Positions 1 through 7,391 of a DNA stretch of 64,000 nucleotides are shown piece by piece (position 1 is the first letter of the stretch; every line of letters begins with the position of its first letter). The stretch is from Natrinema mahii (GTDB lineage: Archaea; Halobacteriota; Halobacteria; Halobacteriales; Natrialbaceae): positions 1 to 64,000 of the forward strand of contig JHUT02000008.1 of NCBI GenBank assembly GCA_000690595.2. Reading direction: 5' to 3'. The notes beneath the pieces are model-generated. The model was given only the letters and a program-made list of their open reading frames with translations, did not search any database and was not told where the DNA came from. The translations under genes were made by a program, and so were the position numbers.

Positions 1-1328
1 GTGAGGTGGTTCTTGCGGCCCGAGCGACGCTTGGCCTCGAGGATGAGTTCCTCGACGGCGTCGTCGGTGAAGTGGGGCAGACGCCCGTCGCGTTCGACCT
101 CCTGAGCGATGAAGCGGGCGTACTTGCGCCGCATCTCGGGGGTGTCCTCGATGGTGTCGTCCATGTAGACCTCGTAGCCGTACCCTTTGATCCGGTTGCG
201 CAGCGCAGGGTGCATGTTCTCCATGGCGTCGAGGTTGCCCGCCGCGACCATGATGAAGTCACAGGGGACGGGCTCGGTCTGGACCATCGCGCCCGAGGAG
301 CGCTCGGACTGACCGGTGATCGCGAACTCGCCTTCCTGGATCGCCGTCATCAGCTTCTGCTGGGTGCGGATGTCGAGCGTGTTGATCTCGTCGAGGAACA
401 GCACGCCCTTGTTGGACTGATGGATCGACCCGGGTTCGACCCGCTCGTGGCTCGGCGTCCCCATGCCACCGGACTGGAAGGGGTCGTGGCGGACGTCGCC
501 CAGCAAGGCGCCGGCGTGGGCACCCGTCGCGTCCTCGAAGGGGGCGACGCGCTGATCGCCGTTGTTGACCAGCAGGTTCGGTACCATCGCGTCCGAGCCC
601 TGTCCCAGCGTCCGGAAGATGAACCAGATAACGCCCGCCGCGAGGAGGCCGAGCAGGAGCGAGGATCCCGACAGAATCGTGTAGGCGAGGATCGCCGCGA
701 TGACGACCCACATCAGGATCGATCGCATCCGGTTGCGCTTGCTGGCTTCCTCCTTGTGTGCGTCGACGATCTGATCGCCCTTGCCGGCGGGAACGGTCCG
801 GACCTTCGGCTCGTTCTCGTCGTCGGGGTTTGGATAGACCAGGACGTCCTGGAGGTCCTCCTTGGGCAGCAGTTGGCTCATCGCCTTGGCCAGCATCGAC
901 TTGCCGGTCCCGGGCGAGCCGATCATCATGACGTGACGGCGCTGCTTGGCCGCCTTGATGATGATGTCGCGTGCTTCGTCCTGGCCGATGACCTGATCGA
1001 CGAGTCGTTCCGGAACCTCGATGTCCTCGGTGGTATCGATCTTCAGCCCGCCCAGGAGGTCGTCCTCGGCGATCTCCTCGTCGACCTCGACGCCCGGATC
1101 GACCTCGACCGTGCTGCCGAGGTCCTCGACCGTCTCGAGGTCGTCGTCCTCGTCGGACGACGGCTCGACGTCGTCGATCGGATCGTCGAGGCCGTCACGA
1201 CGACCGCTCTCGTCCTCGGGCGACGACCGATCTCCCTGACGCTCGGCGGACTCCTCGGGCCGCTCGTCGGCCGGAGCGGTCCCGGGGGCGTCTTCGGGAG
1301 GATCGCCGCCGTTCGTATTGTCACTCAT
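1..1328 (-). CDS. lonB: ATP-dependent membrane protease LonB (5' part; runs off left edge)
   Basis: Archaeal LonB is a membrane-anchored AAA+ protease that degrades misfolded and regulatory proteins. About 442 residues are present, entering from the ATG at 1328. In order: a long acidic tail (about residues 1-90), Walker A GSPGTGKS near residue 136, two membrane segments inserted in the AAA module near residues 205-245 (the LonB hallmark, absent from bacterial LonA), Walker B VLFLDEIN near residue 311 and the following AAA sensor region. The Ser-Lys proteolytic domain lies outside the window, so catalytic competence cannot be checked. Nothing is seen downstream. A TATA-like TATACTTTC on the complementary strand lies near 1368-1378. 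Confidence 0.95.
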   Translation of the reverse strand, partial: MSDNTNGGDPPEDAPGTAPADERPEESAERQGDRSSPEDESGRRDGLDDPIDDVEPSSDEDDDLETVEDLGSTVEVDPGVEVDEEIAEDDLLGGLKIDTTEDIEVPERLVDQVIGQDEARDIIIKAAKQRRHVMMIGSPGTGKSMLAKAMSQLLPKEDLQDVLVYPNPDDENEPKVRTVPAGKGDQIVDAHKEEASKRNRMRSILMWVVIAAILAYTILSGSSLLLGLLAAGVIWFIFRTLGQGSDAMVPNLLVNNGDQRVAPFEDATGAHAGALLGDVRHDPFQSGGMGTPSHERVEPGSIHQSNKGVLFLDEINTLDIRTQQKLMTAIQEGEFAITGQSERSSGAMVQTEPVPCDFIMVAAGNLDAMENMHPALRNRIKGYGYEVYMDDTIEDTPEMRRKYARFIAQEVERDGRLPHFTDDAVEELILEAKRRSGRKNHL

Positions 1329-1645
1329 AAAACTCCGTTCAGTACCCGACTCGAGGGGACTGCGACTGATATACTTTCTCCACGGGACGGTTGCGGGCGA
1401 TCGCCCCGAAAAGCCGGTACGACGACGGTTGACGCCGGTTTCGGCGGAAGCGCCCCCGTTCCGCGCGGACGTCGGAGGGCCACGTTCTCCGAGCCTCGTC
1501 GACGAACGGGTCCGGCTGGGACGAGCGGAACCGTGGCCGCGCGCGAATCGGCCTGCTGGCGGACGGCGACGGCACGCGGCGGCGTCCGGTCGCGTGGCCG
1601 TACTGCTAACCGAACCGTTATGTCCCGTAATCTCCCAGGGCGGGT
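1329..1645. other. Divergent intergenic region between lonB and the LLM oxidoreductase
   Basis: This 317-bp gap holds two outward promoters. A TATA-like stretch near 1368-1378 serves lonB, and the segment around 1613-1622 (ACCGTTATG), about 27 bp before the ATG at 1646, can serve the oxidoreductase. I see no additional gene; the long plus-strand open frame crossing it is antisense to lonB and has no homology-like features. Confidence 0.5.
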
Positions 1646-2674
1646 ATGGAACTCTCCGCCGTAGACCTCTCTCCGGTTCCCGACGACGGTACCGCGACCG
1701 ACGCCTACGCGAACACCGTCGAGGTCGCTCGACAGGCCGAGCGGCTCGGCTACTCGCGGTTCTGGGTCGCCGAACACCACGGCATGGCGACCCGGATCGC
1801 GGGCACTGCACCCGAGGTATTGCTCGGCCACCTCGCCGCGGAGACCGACGCGATCCGCCTCGGCTCCGGGGCGGTCCTGCTCAACCACTACAGCCCCTTC
1901 AAGGTCGCCGAGCAGTTCGGCGCGCTGGACGCGCTCGCGCCGGGCCGTATCGACGCGGGCCTCGGGCGGGCGAACGGGTCGCCGGCCGCCGACCGCGCCC
2001 TCGGCACGGACCGACGCGTGCAGAACCCCGACGACGACCACGCCGAGAAGATCGAGGCCGTCGTCGATCATCTCTACGACGACTATCCCGAGGGCCACGC
2101 CTACGGCGACCTCGAGATCCCGCGCTCGGGCGACGACGAGCCGGTCCCGTGGGTCCTCGGCTCGAGTCCGTCCAGTGCGGCGATCGCGGGCGAACTCGGC
2201 CTGCGGTACTGTTTCGCGGCGTTCATTCGGCCACAGCTGGCCGCGCGCTCGTTCGAGGCCTACCGCGACCACTTCCAGTCGTCGCGGCTGGCCGACGGAC
2301 TCGACGAGCCACGGGGGATGCTCGCGGTGAACGCGGTCTGTGCCGAGACCGACGAGGCGGCGGCGCGGATCCGAGCGGTCGCCGAGGCGACGTACAAGCG
2401 GATGCAACGCGGCGAAATCGGGACGAGACCGTCCGTCGAGGACGCCGTCGACGAACTCGGCGGCGTGCCACAGCCGACGCCCGCGAGCCTCGACGCCGAC
2501 GAGTGGCCGCGTGCGATCTCCGGGAGTCCGGACACGCTTGCAGGCCTCCTAGAGCAACTCGCCGACCGCGTCGGCGTCGACGAGGTGATGATCCAGCACG
2601 TGGTCCCCGATCACGACATCGCGCTCCGGTCACACGAACTCCTGGCCGACGGCGTCGGCCTCACGGCGCGTTGA
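1646..2674 (+). CDS. LLM-class flavin-dependent oxidoreductase (luciferase-like, MsnO8 type)
   Basis: A 342-residue TIM-barrel protein of the bacterial luciferase-like family, which uses reduced FMN or F420 to oxidise small substrates. Recognisable family features are the N-terminal LSAVDLSPVP, FWVAEHHGM near residues 45-53, a GSGAVLLNHYSPFKVAEQF segment and the RIDAGLGRANG motif, all typical of the MsnO8 subgroup that carries no known pathway assignment. It is full length for the family. It is transcribed away from lonB and is followed by a separate promoter. The cofactor (FMN or F420) and the substrate cannot be told from sequence. Confidence 0.9.
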   Translation: MELSAVDLSPVPDDGTATDAYANTVEVARQAERLGYSRFWVAEHHGMATRIAGTAPEVLLGHLAAETDAIRLGSGAVLLNHYSPFKVAEQFGALDALAPGRIDAGLGRANGSPAADRALGTDRRVQNPDDDHAEKIEAVVDHLYDDYPEGHAYGDLEIPRSGDDEPVPWVLGSSPSSAAIAGELGLRYCFAAFIRPQLAARSFEAYRDHFQSSRLADGLDEPRGMLAVNAVCAETDEAAARIRAVAEATYKRMQRGEIGTRPSVEDAVDELGGVPQPTPASLDADEWPRAISGSPDTLAGLLEQLADRVGVDEVMIQHVVPDHDIALRSHELLADGVGLTAR

Positions 2675-2749
2675 GGGCCCTTCCGAACGGCCGTCGGGCC
2701 ACCCGCTCGAGCGGAACCACAGTTCGGCGGAAACGAAGACTTATGGGAT

Positions 2750-2764
2750 ACTGACCGGTTAGTA
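2750..2764. promoter_or_regulatory. Candidate operator (ACTGACCGGTTAGTA) at the 2770 promoter
   Basis: An imperfect inverted repeat, TACTGACC facing GGTTAGTA with one mismatch, lies just before the ATG at 2770 and therefore over the expected transcription start. The half site GGTTAGTA recurs at 3968-3975. A TetR gene lies next door at 3220-3816, which makes it the likely binding protein; that link is inference. Confidence 0.45.
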
Positions 2765-2769
2765 AGGGT

Positions 2770-3195
2770 ATGCCCAAGTCGATCTCGCAGAAGCGGCCGT
2801 GGCTCGCAGCACTGCTCGCAGCGCTCGCCACCGGGCTCGGGCACCTGTACCTCCGACGGCTGCGTCGCGCGCTCGGCTGGATCGTCGTTTCGTTCGCCGT
2901 GTCCGCCGCGTTCGTGGATCCGGCGGCCATCGACGAACTGCTGGCCGGGAACGGAACGCCGGGGACGCTGCTGGCGGTCGCACCGATGCTCCTCGTCGTG
3001 GGGCTCAGTACCGTCGACGCGTACCTGCTCGCTTCCACACAGCGGACGAGTACGCCCGCCTCAACGCCGTCAGAGACGGCGACGACCGACTGCCCCCACT
3101 GCGGCAACGAACTCGACCCGGACCTCGAGTTCTGTCACTGGTGTACGAGAGCGGTCGAGAACGCCGGTCGAGAGCCGACGACCGACGATAGCTGA
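2770..3195 (+). CDS. Small membrane protein with C-terminal zinc ribbon
   Basis: A 141-residue protein whose N-terminal half carries two to three hydrophobic segments (about residues 9-30, 35-50 and 65-85) after a basic start, and whose C-terminus has a CPHCGNEL...CHWCTRAV zinc ribbon (two CxxC knuckles, residues about 105-125). The layout is known in haloarchaeal families of unknown function. The ribbon presumably faces the cytoplasm. The start codon is only 6 bp downstream of a palindromic site shared with the 3961 promoter, so it may belong to the regulon of the adjacent TetR gene. No enzymatic function is suggested. Confidence 0.8.
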   Translation: MPKSISQKRPWLAALLAALATGLGHLYLRRLRRALGWIVVSFAVSAAFVDPAAIDELLAGNGTPGTLLAVAPMLLVVGLSTVDAYLLASTQRTSTPASTPSETATTDCPHCGNELDPDLEFCHWCTRAVENAGREPTTDDS

Positions 3196-3219
3196 CGGCG
3201 CGGATACCGACCGACGCGC

Positions 3220-3816
3220 TCAGTCTTCCAGGAGGACGCTCGTCACGTACTCGTCGGCCGTCCGTCTCGCCGTCGTGAGCGCGCAGTCCTCGTCCAGCAC
3301 GACCGCTCGAGTCCGGGCCCCATCGACGATCGTCATGAGCGCGCGTGCGACGTGTTCGGTGTCGACGTCGGCGAAGACCCCGTCCTGAATCCCCTGATCG
3401 ATCACCGTCCGAAGCAGGTACCGAACGTACTCGTCGTTCTGTCGAAACCGGTCGCTGAACCGGTCCTTGTACGGTGCCTGACTCCGCATCTCGAGGATGG
3501 CGACGAGTAAGTCCTGGTGGTCCTCGGGCTCGACGAGCAGTTTATCGAGCAGTTTGTCGAGTCGCCGTTCCGGATCCGTCGTTTCGACCTCGTGGACGGT
3601 GTCCTTGAACCGGTCGAGGACGTAGTCCAGAAACGCCGCGAGCAGGTCCTCTTTCGTGTCGTAATGGTAGTGGATCGCGGCCGTCGACTTCCCGTACTCG
3701 TCGGCGATCCGTTGGATCGTGAGATCGGCGTACCCGTGTTCGCGAAGCGCGCGATAGGTCGCACGCATGATCTCCTCGTTCGGGTCGGAGACCGGCTCGG
3801 TTGGCGACTCTGCCAT
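3220..3816 (-). CDS. TetR/AcrR-family transcriptional regulator
   Basis: A 198-residue regulator. The N-terminal helix-turn-helix (LTIQRIADEYGKSTAAIHYHY, residues about 35-55 by family alignment) is a textbook TetR DNA-binding domain, followed by KEDLLAAFLDYVLDRF and an all-helical ligand-binding domain. I chose the ATG at 3816 because the TetR domain begins there; the frame is open further upstream with no family similarity. The upstream DNA has ATAACAGTTAT (3842-3852), a possible autoregulatory site. TTAGTA-type palindromes lie at three neighbouring promoters (2770, 3995/4177, 5138), so it probably controls these. The ligand is unknown. Confidence 0.93.
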   Translation of the reverse strand: MAESPTEPVSDPNEEIMRATYRALREHGYADLTIQRIADEYGKSTAAIHYHYDTKEDLLAAFLDYVLDRFKDTVHEVETTDPERRLDKLLDKLLVEPEDHQDLLVAILEMRSQAPYKDRFSDRFRQNDEYVRYLLRTVIDQGIQDGVFADVDTEHVARALMTIVDGARTRAVVLDEDCALTTARRTADEYVTSVLLED

Positions 3817-3841
3817 TGTTCGGTTGTCGTCTGGACGGCGG

Positions 3842-3852
3842 ATAACAGTTAT
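3842..3852. promoter_or_regulatory. Small inverted repeat upstream of the TetR gene
   Basis: ATAAC-A-GTTAT, a perfect 5-bp inverted repeat, sits 26-36 bp before the TetR start codon, where the TATA box is expected. Its core AACxGTTA resembles the centre of the 3961 palindrome (AACTGGTTA), so it may be both TATA region and autoregulatory operator. Confidence 0.35.
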
Positions 3853-3960
3853 GACCTGCTCGGTAGCTCGTCTCGGGTCGGTTCGGCCGTCTCCCCTGAG
3901 TCCGTTGGACACCGGATCCGGACGGCGGTCTCGAGCCGATACCGTTCCCGAACGCTTTTG

Positions 3961-3974
3961 ACTAACTGGTTAGT
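3961..3974. promoter_or_regulatory. Candidate operator (ACTAACTGGTTAGT) at the 3995/4177 promoter
   Basis: A perfect 6-bp inverted repeat, ACTAAC and GTTAGT around a TG spacer, follows directly on a TATA-like GCTTTTGA (3954-3961). A repressor bound here would cover the transcription start. The right half is identical to that at 2757-2764. The TetR gene is 145 bp away and is read in the other direction. Confidence 0.5.
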
Positions 3975-3994
3975 ACACGTCGACACTGAACGAT

Positions 3995-4180
3995 ATGGTT
4001 CCCGATGCAGTGACCGAGCGGTCGCGCAGTACGCATCGAACGCGGGACGGGGTCGCGAGAGCGACGCCGTTCCCGCCGACTCGAGCGAGTGCCGTCGCAG
4101 TGGGATTCGCCGCCGGAACGGCCGTCAATGGTCCCGCTGCAACCGCGACCACGACTTGGTCGGAGAACTTCCGCCGATGA
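3995..4180 (+). CDS. Possible 61-residue leader protein overlapping the next gene
   Basis: An ATG 20 bp after the palindrome opens a 61-codon frame whose TGA overlaps the next ATG (ATGA, 4177-4180), the arrangement expected for translational coupling. The product has no recognisable motif, and third-position G+C is visibly lower than in the surrounding genes, which argues against it. It could be a small leader ORF or simply an untranslated leader of about 200 nt for the 4177 gene. No function is proposed. Confidence 0.3.
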   Translation: MVPDAVTERSRSTHRTRDGVARATPFPPTRASAVAVGFAAGTAVNGPAATATTTWSENFRR

Positions 4181-4989
4181 CCCGTGAACTCTCGCTCACC
4201 GAACGCCGGGACGCGATCGACGACCGGCTCGAGGCGGCGCTCGAAACCGCGTGTGGCGACTACCTGTTGCCGGCACGGACGACTGTCGTCGACCGGGACG
4301 ATCGGTGGTACGGCCAGCTCGTCGCGCTCGTCGCGAACTCGGCCGCGGACGCGCCGGACTCGCCGGCGATACTCCGGGCCGCGACCGCGATGGAACTGTT
4401 TCGGGGCTACTCGCACCTCCGGGAGCGGTTGCTGGCCCGACTCGACACCCCCGGCACCGAATCGGTAGCGTGGGAGTCGAACGCGGCGCTGCTGGCCGCC
4501 GACTACCTCCAGACCGCGGCGTATTCGATGCTCGGATCGCTCGAGGGAGCGGACGGACGGGCGTGTATCGAGCGCCTCACAACCGTTTCGGAGCGGATCG
4601 TCGAAACGCTCGCCGACGCAGATCTCGAGTCGCGCCCGACGCCGACGGCGTATCGGTCGTTCGTCGACGGGACGGCGGGGGCGCTCGGCGCCGGCGCGGC
4701 CGGAATCGGTGCGACGCTCGCGAGTGCCGATGACCGACAGCGCCGGCGCTTCGCGACGGTCGGGCGCGGCGGGAGCGTCGAACGGCGGATCCGAGCGGAC
4801 GTCGCGGCCGATACCGGGACGTCCCGTACCGACTCTCCGGTCCGCGACGACCGGCAACTGCGCCGGTACGCACGGGAGCAACAGGCCGACGCGACCCGCG
4901 CGCTCCGGTCTCTCTCGGCGACTGCAGATGTCGCCTCCCTTCGCGAATTTCTCGGACGGAGCGTTCCGAACGGCAGCGAACGCCGATGA
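4177..4989 (+). CDS. Degenerate polyprenyl-synthase-fold protein, probably non-catalytic
   Basis: A 270-residue helical protein. The order of segments follows trans-prenyltransferases: MELFRGYSHLRERLL (where helix D would carry DDxxD), ALLAADYLQTAAYSML (compare VGDYL in active enzymes) and YRSFVDGTAGALGAGAAG (compare the IEGKTA region). Both Asp-rich metal-binding motifs are missing, so prenyl transfer is unlikely, as in other degenerate haloarchaeal members. The start is the ATG overlapping the small ORF before it. It may act as a binding or regulatory protein in lipid or isoprenoid metabolism; this is inference. The palindrome at 3961 suggests control by the adjacent TetR protein. Confidence 0.65.
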   Translation: MTRELSLTERRDAIDDRLEAALETACGDYLLPARTTVVDRDDRWYGQLVALVANSAADAPDSPAILRAATAMELFRGYSHLRERLLARLDTPGTESVAWESNAALLAADYLQTAAYSMLGSLEGADGRACIERLTTVSERIVETLADADLESRPTPTAYRSFVDGTAGALGAGAAGIGATLASADDRQRRRFATVGRGGSVERRIRADVAADTGTSRTDSPVRDDRQLRRYAREQQADATRALRSLSATADVASLREFLGRSVPNGSERR

Positions 4990-5087
4990 CCGAGACCGTT
5001 TCCCGCCGCCGACGCTCGTGAGTCTCACGTCGGTCACGGCCCCACCCCGTCGGACACGGTCGGGTCGAACCCGTGCATTTTTCTCTC

Positions 5088-5107
5088 CTGATTTAGTAAT
5101 TAGTACG
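5088..5107 (+). promoter_or_regulatory. Promoter with tandem TTAGTA motifs before the 5138 gene
   Basis: The AT-rich segment carries TTAGTAA directly followed by TTAGTAC, a 7-bp direct repeat with the same TTAGTA core as the sites at 2750 and 3961. It is not an inverted repeat, so it may simply be a TATA-rich promoter, or a variant site of the same regulator. Confidence 0.35.
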
Positions 5108-5137
5108 TGTGAGGATCACTCCTTTACGGTCCGCACG

Positions 5138-5386
5138 ATGACCGGAACGCGAAATCCGCGACGAACGCTCCGGGAGTGGAACGAAAACGGGCGTCTCTAC
5201 CGCTGGGGAGGCGCGATCTCGGCTGTTATCTCGTGGCTTCTCGTTCCGCCGTTCGGACTCCTCGCAGTCGTTTGTGGCGTCAAACTGTACAGCGAGCACG
5301 CACGGACGACGAGTGCCGCGCTGATCGCGGGACTCGGCGGCACCGGCTTCGTCTCCTGGATCGTCATACTCGTACTGATTCTCTGA
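5138..5386 (+). CDS. Small membrane protein, two predicted membrane helices
   Basis: An 82-residue protein with a basic, polar N-terminus followed by two hydrophobic segments (about residues 25-47 and 58-82; the last ends in IVILVLIL). The start is the ATG at 5138, the first good codon after the TTAGTA-rich promoter; the frame is open upstream only because it overlaps the end of the previous gene in another frame. The middle segment (PFGLLAVVCGVKLYSEH) resembles small haloarchaeal membrane proteins of unknown role. It may be co-regulated with the 2770 and 4177 genes. Confidence 0.6.
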   Translation: MTGTRNPRRTLREWNENGRLYRWGGAISAVISWLLVPPFGLLAVVCGVKLYSEHARTTSAALIAGLGGTGFVSWIVILVLIL

Positions 5387-5638
5387 AACGGCGACTTCGT
5401 CGCAGCGTCGCCGACTGTTCTCCTCGCGGCCGTGCAACCCGCCGTTTTGCGCACCCGTGACGAAGTGTCAGGCTGGACCGGTATGTGACATCCCTGTCAG
5501 TGTGGGACCGAACGGCGACGCGAACCGACCGCGGTAGGTGCTGAGTGGAAATCGTCGACACCACACGGGACCGGTCCCGGCGGAGAACGGGCCGGGTCGA
5601 TCTCGGGGTTTATCGCCGACGAAACCATACGTAAACAC

Positions 5639-5971
5639 ATGGCATACCGATTCGTGCGGGCCCGGCCGAAGCGCGAGCGACTCCCCGAGTTACGCGAGCG
5701 ACTCGCGGACGGCGACATCGAGCAGTTGGACCCGTTCGGCCGCGCGATGACGACGGCCCTCGAGAACGCGCGCTTCGATCCGGCGACCGACGAGGCGGTG
5801 TGGATCGAGGAGGACTACTGCACGCCGCCGCTGGCGATGGAGCGAGACGCGGTCCTCGAGGACTACTTCGACGGGATCACCGTCGTTGCCGACGACGTCG
5901 ACGAGACGGCCGGCTGGCAACGCATCGACGACCTGCCCGGACTGTGGGAGCAGGTGCTGGACGGCGCGTAG
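5639..5971 (+). CDS. Conserved haloarchaeal protein of unknown function, 110 residues
   Basis: A soluble, acidic 110-residue protein beginning MAYRFVRARPKRERL. It has strong haloarchaeal composition (many Asp/Glu, third-position G+C bias), which supports a real gene. Visible features are an N-terminal basic helix, a central WIEEDYCTPPLAMERDAVLEDYF segment (shown here in part) and a Trp-rich C-terminal helix. I see no catalytic motif. It is monocistronic: 250 bp of empty sequence precede it and the convergent PadR gene follows. The upstream GGTTTATCGCC (5607-5617) is a plausible TATA region. Confidence 0.7.
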   Translation: MAYRFVRARPKRERLPELRERLADGDIEQLDPFGRAMTTALENARFDPATDEAVWIEEDYCTPPLAMERDAVLEDYFDGITVVADDVDETAGWQRIDDLPGLWEQVLDGA

Positions 5972-6031
5972 CTAAACCGTACGTCACGGCGGACCGGCCC
6001 GGTCGATCGGTCGCCGACGGTCGCCGGTCGA

Positions 6032-6325
6032 TTACTCCGACTCCGAGAGCTGGTCCCCGACGTACTGATCCTCCCACTCCCGTCGTGCCTCGAGTTCGCG
6101 TCGCCCGCGGGCGGTGATCGTGTAGTAATTCGTCCGCTGGTCGAGTTCGCCCTTCTCGACGAGGCCCTTCTCGACGATGTCGTCGAGGTTCGGATAGAGC
6201 CGGCCGTGATGGATCTCCTTCTCGTAATAGGTCTCGAGTTCCTCCTTGATCGCGAGGCCGTGCGGTTCGTCCTGTCCGGCGATCACGTACAGCAGGTCAC
6301 GCTGAAAGCCCGTGAGATCGTACAT
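6032..6325 (-). CDS. PadR-family winged-helix transcriptional regulator
   Basis: A 97-residue PadR protein without the long C-terminal dimerisation helix. The winged helix is clear: FQRDLLYVIAG, GLAIKEELE, the recognition-helix region HHGRLYPNLDDIVEKGLV and the wing YYTITARGRRELE. The ATG at 6325 begins the domain exactly; upstream codons belong to the promoter, which holds a TATA-like CTTATACGC (about 6344-6352 on the complementary strand). It is divergent from the CitE-like gene at 6516 and may regulate it or itself. Small PadR proteins are frequent in haloarchaea and their ligands are mostly unknown. Confidence 0.9.
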   Translation of the reverse strand: MYDLTGFQRDLLYVIAGQDEPHGLAIKEELETYYEKEIHHGRLYPNLDDIVEKGLVEKGELDQRTNYYTITARGRRELEARREWEDQYVGDQLSESE

Positions 6326-6467
6326 GTCCGGGCTTTGGTCGGGTTGCGTATAAGAACCGCGGAACGAGATACGGTGTGTCACGTTGGTACCGACCCGCAA
6401 CCGACGGGTCGGGCTGCTCGCGCGACCGGCGACCGAGCGGGCGGTGTCGGACGGCACTTCTCACCGT

Positions 6468-6493
6468 GGTGTGAAGAACCACACCGCTTAATC
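6468..6493 (+). promoter_or_regulatory. Promoter of the CitE-like gene with an abutting inverted repeat
   Basis: GGTGTG and CACACC (6468-6473, 6480-6485) flank a 6-bp spacer and end right at a TATA-like CTTAATC (about 6487-6493), which lies some 26 bp before the ATG at 6516. The spacing suggests a leaderless mRNA. The repeat covers the BRE position, so a bound protein could repress or activate. The divergent PadR protein is one candidate. Confidence 0.4.
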
Positions 6494-6515
6494 GGGAGAA
6501 CTACCAACGGAGAGT

Positions 6516-7343
6516 ATGGTTCGCCGAAGCGTTCTGTTCGCCCCGGGAGACGAGCCCGAGATCATGCGAAAAGCGGCCGCGAGCGAGGCTGACGTCGTCG
6601 TCTTCGACCTCGAGGACGCGGTCGCACCGTCCGACAAGGCGGCCGCGCGCGAGGCCGTTCGCGACGTCCTCGACGACGCCGCGGCCGAGCCCGAACGCTG
6701 TGTTCGCGTAAATCCGGTCGGCACGTCGGCCGCGACCGATCTCGAGGCGGTCCTCGAGGGACCCCGGCCGGACAGCGTGATGCTCCCGAAAACCGAGTCG
6801 GCGGCCGACGTCCGAACGGTCGAGCGCCTCCTCGAGGAGTCCGGCGTCGACCTCCCGGTCCTGTCGCTGATCGAGTCCGCCCCGGGCGTCCTCCGGGCCG
6901 ACGAGATCGCCGCGGCCGACGCGACCGACGCGCTCCTGTTCGGCGCCGAGGACCTCGCGGCGGACGTCGGCGCGACGCGGACGAGCGAGGGGACGGAGGT
7001 GTTGTACGCTCGGGAGCGGACCGTCCTCGCGGCCAGCGCCGCCGGCGTCGACGCCATCGATACCGTCTATACCGACTTCACGGACACGGACGGGCTCCGC
7101 GACGAAACGGCCTTCGCCGCAGGCCTCGGGTACGACGGGAAGATCGCGATCCATCCCGCGCAGGTCCCGGTCATCAACGACGCCTTCACGCCGAGTGACG
7201 ACGACGTCGAGTGGGCGACCCGCGTTCTCGACGCCCGGGACCGGACGGACGCGGGCGTGTTCGAAGTCGACGGCGAGATGATCGACGCGCCGCTTATCGC
7301 ACAGGCCGAACGCATCCTCGAGCGCGCCGAGCAGGCGGAGTGA
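6516..7343 (+). CDS. HpcH/HpaI aldolase / CitE-like CoA-ester lyase
   Basis: A 275-residue TIM-barrel lyase of the citrate-lyase beta family. Motifs seen: RRSVLFAPGDEPEIMRKA at the N-terminus, VVFDLEDAVAP (metal-ligand Asp/Glu), LPKTESAADV, LIESAPGVL and FGAEDLAADVG, then KIAIHPAQVP, all diagnostic of CitE/malyl-CoA lyase-type proteins. In haloarchaea such proteins act as malyl-CoA or beta-methylmalyl-CoA lyases or thioesterases in acetate assimilation (methylaspartate cycle), but sequence alone does not fix the substrate. It is full length. The downstream methyltransferase has its own start 48 bp later. Confidence 0.88.
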   Translation: MVRRSVLFAPGDEPEIMRKAAASEADVVVFDLEDAVAPSDKAAAREAVRDVLDDAAAEPERCVRVNPVGTSAATDLEAVLEGPRPDSVMLPKTESAADVRTVERLLEESGVDLPVLSLIESAPGVLRADEIAAADATDALLFGAEDLAADVGATRTSEGTEVLYARERTVLAASAAGVDAIDTVYTDFTDTDGLRDETAFAAGLGYDGKIAIHPAQVPVINDAFTPSDDDVEWATRVLDARDRTDAGVFEVDGEMIDAPLIAQAERILERAEQAE

Positions 7344-7391
7344 GCCGGCGACCGATAGGAATACGTACGCCGCCGCCGGTCGTTGCGACGT

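Noticed and set aside
6-1664. Long plus-strand open frame opposite lonB
   Set aside because: Antisense to an unmistakable LonB; no domain or start signal; typical G+C-rich shadow.
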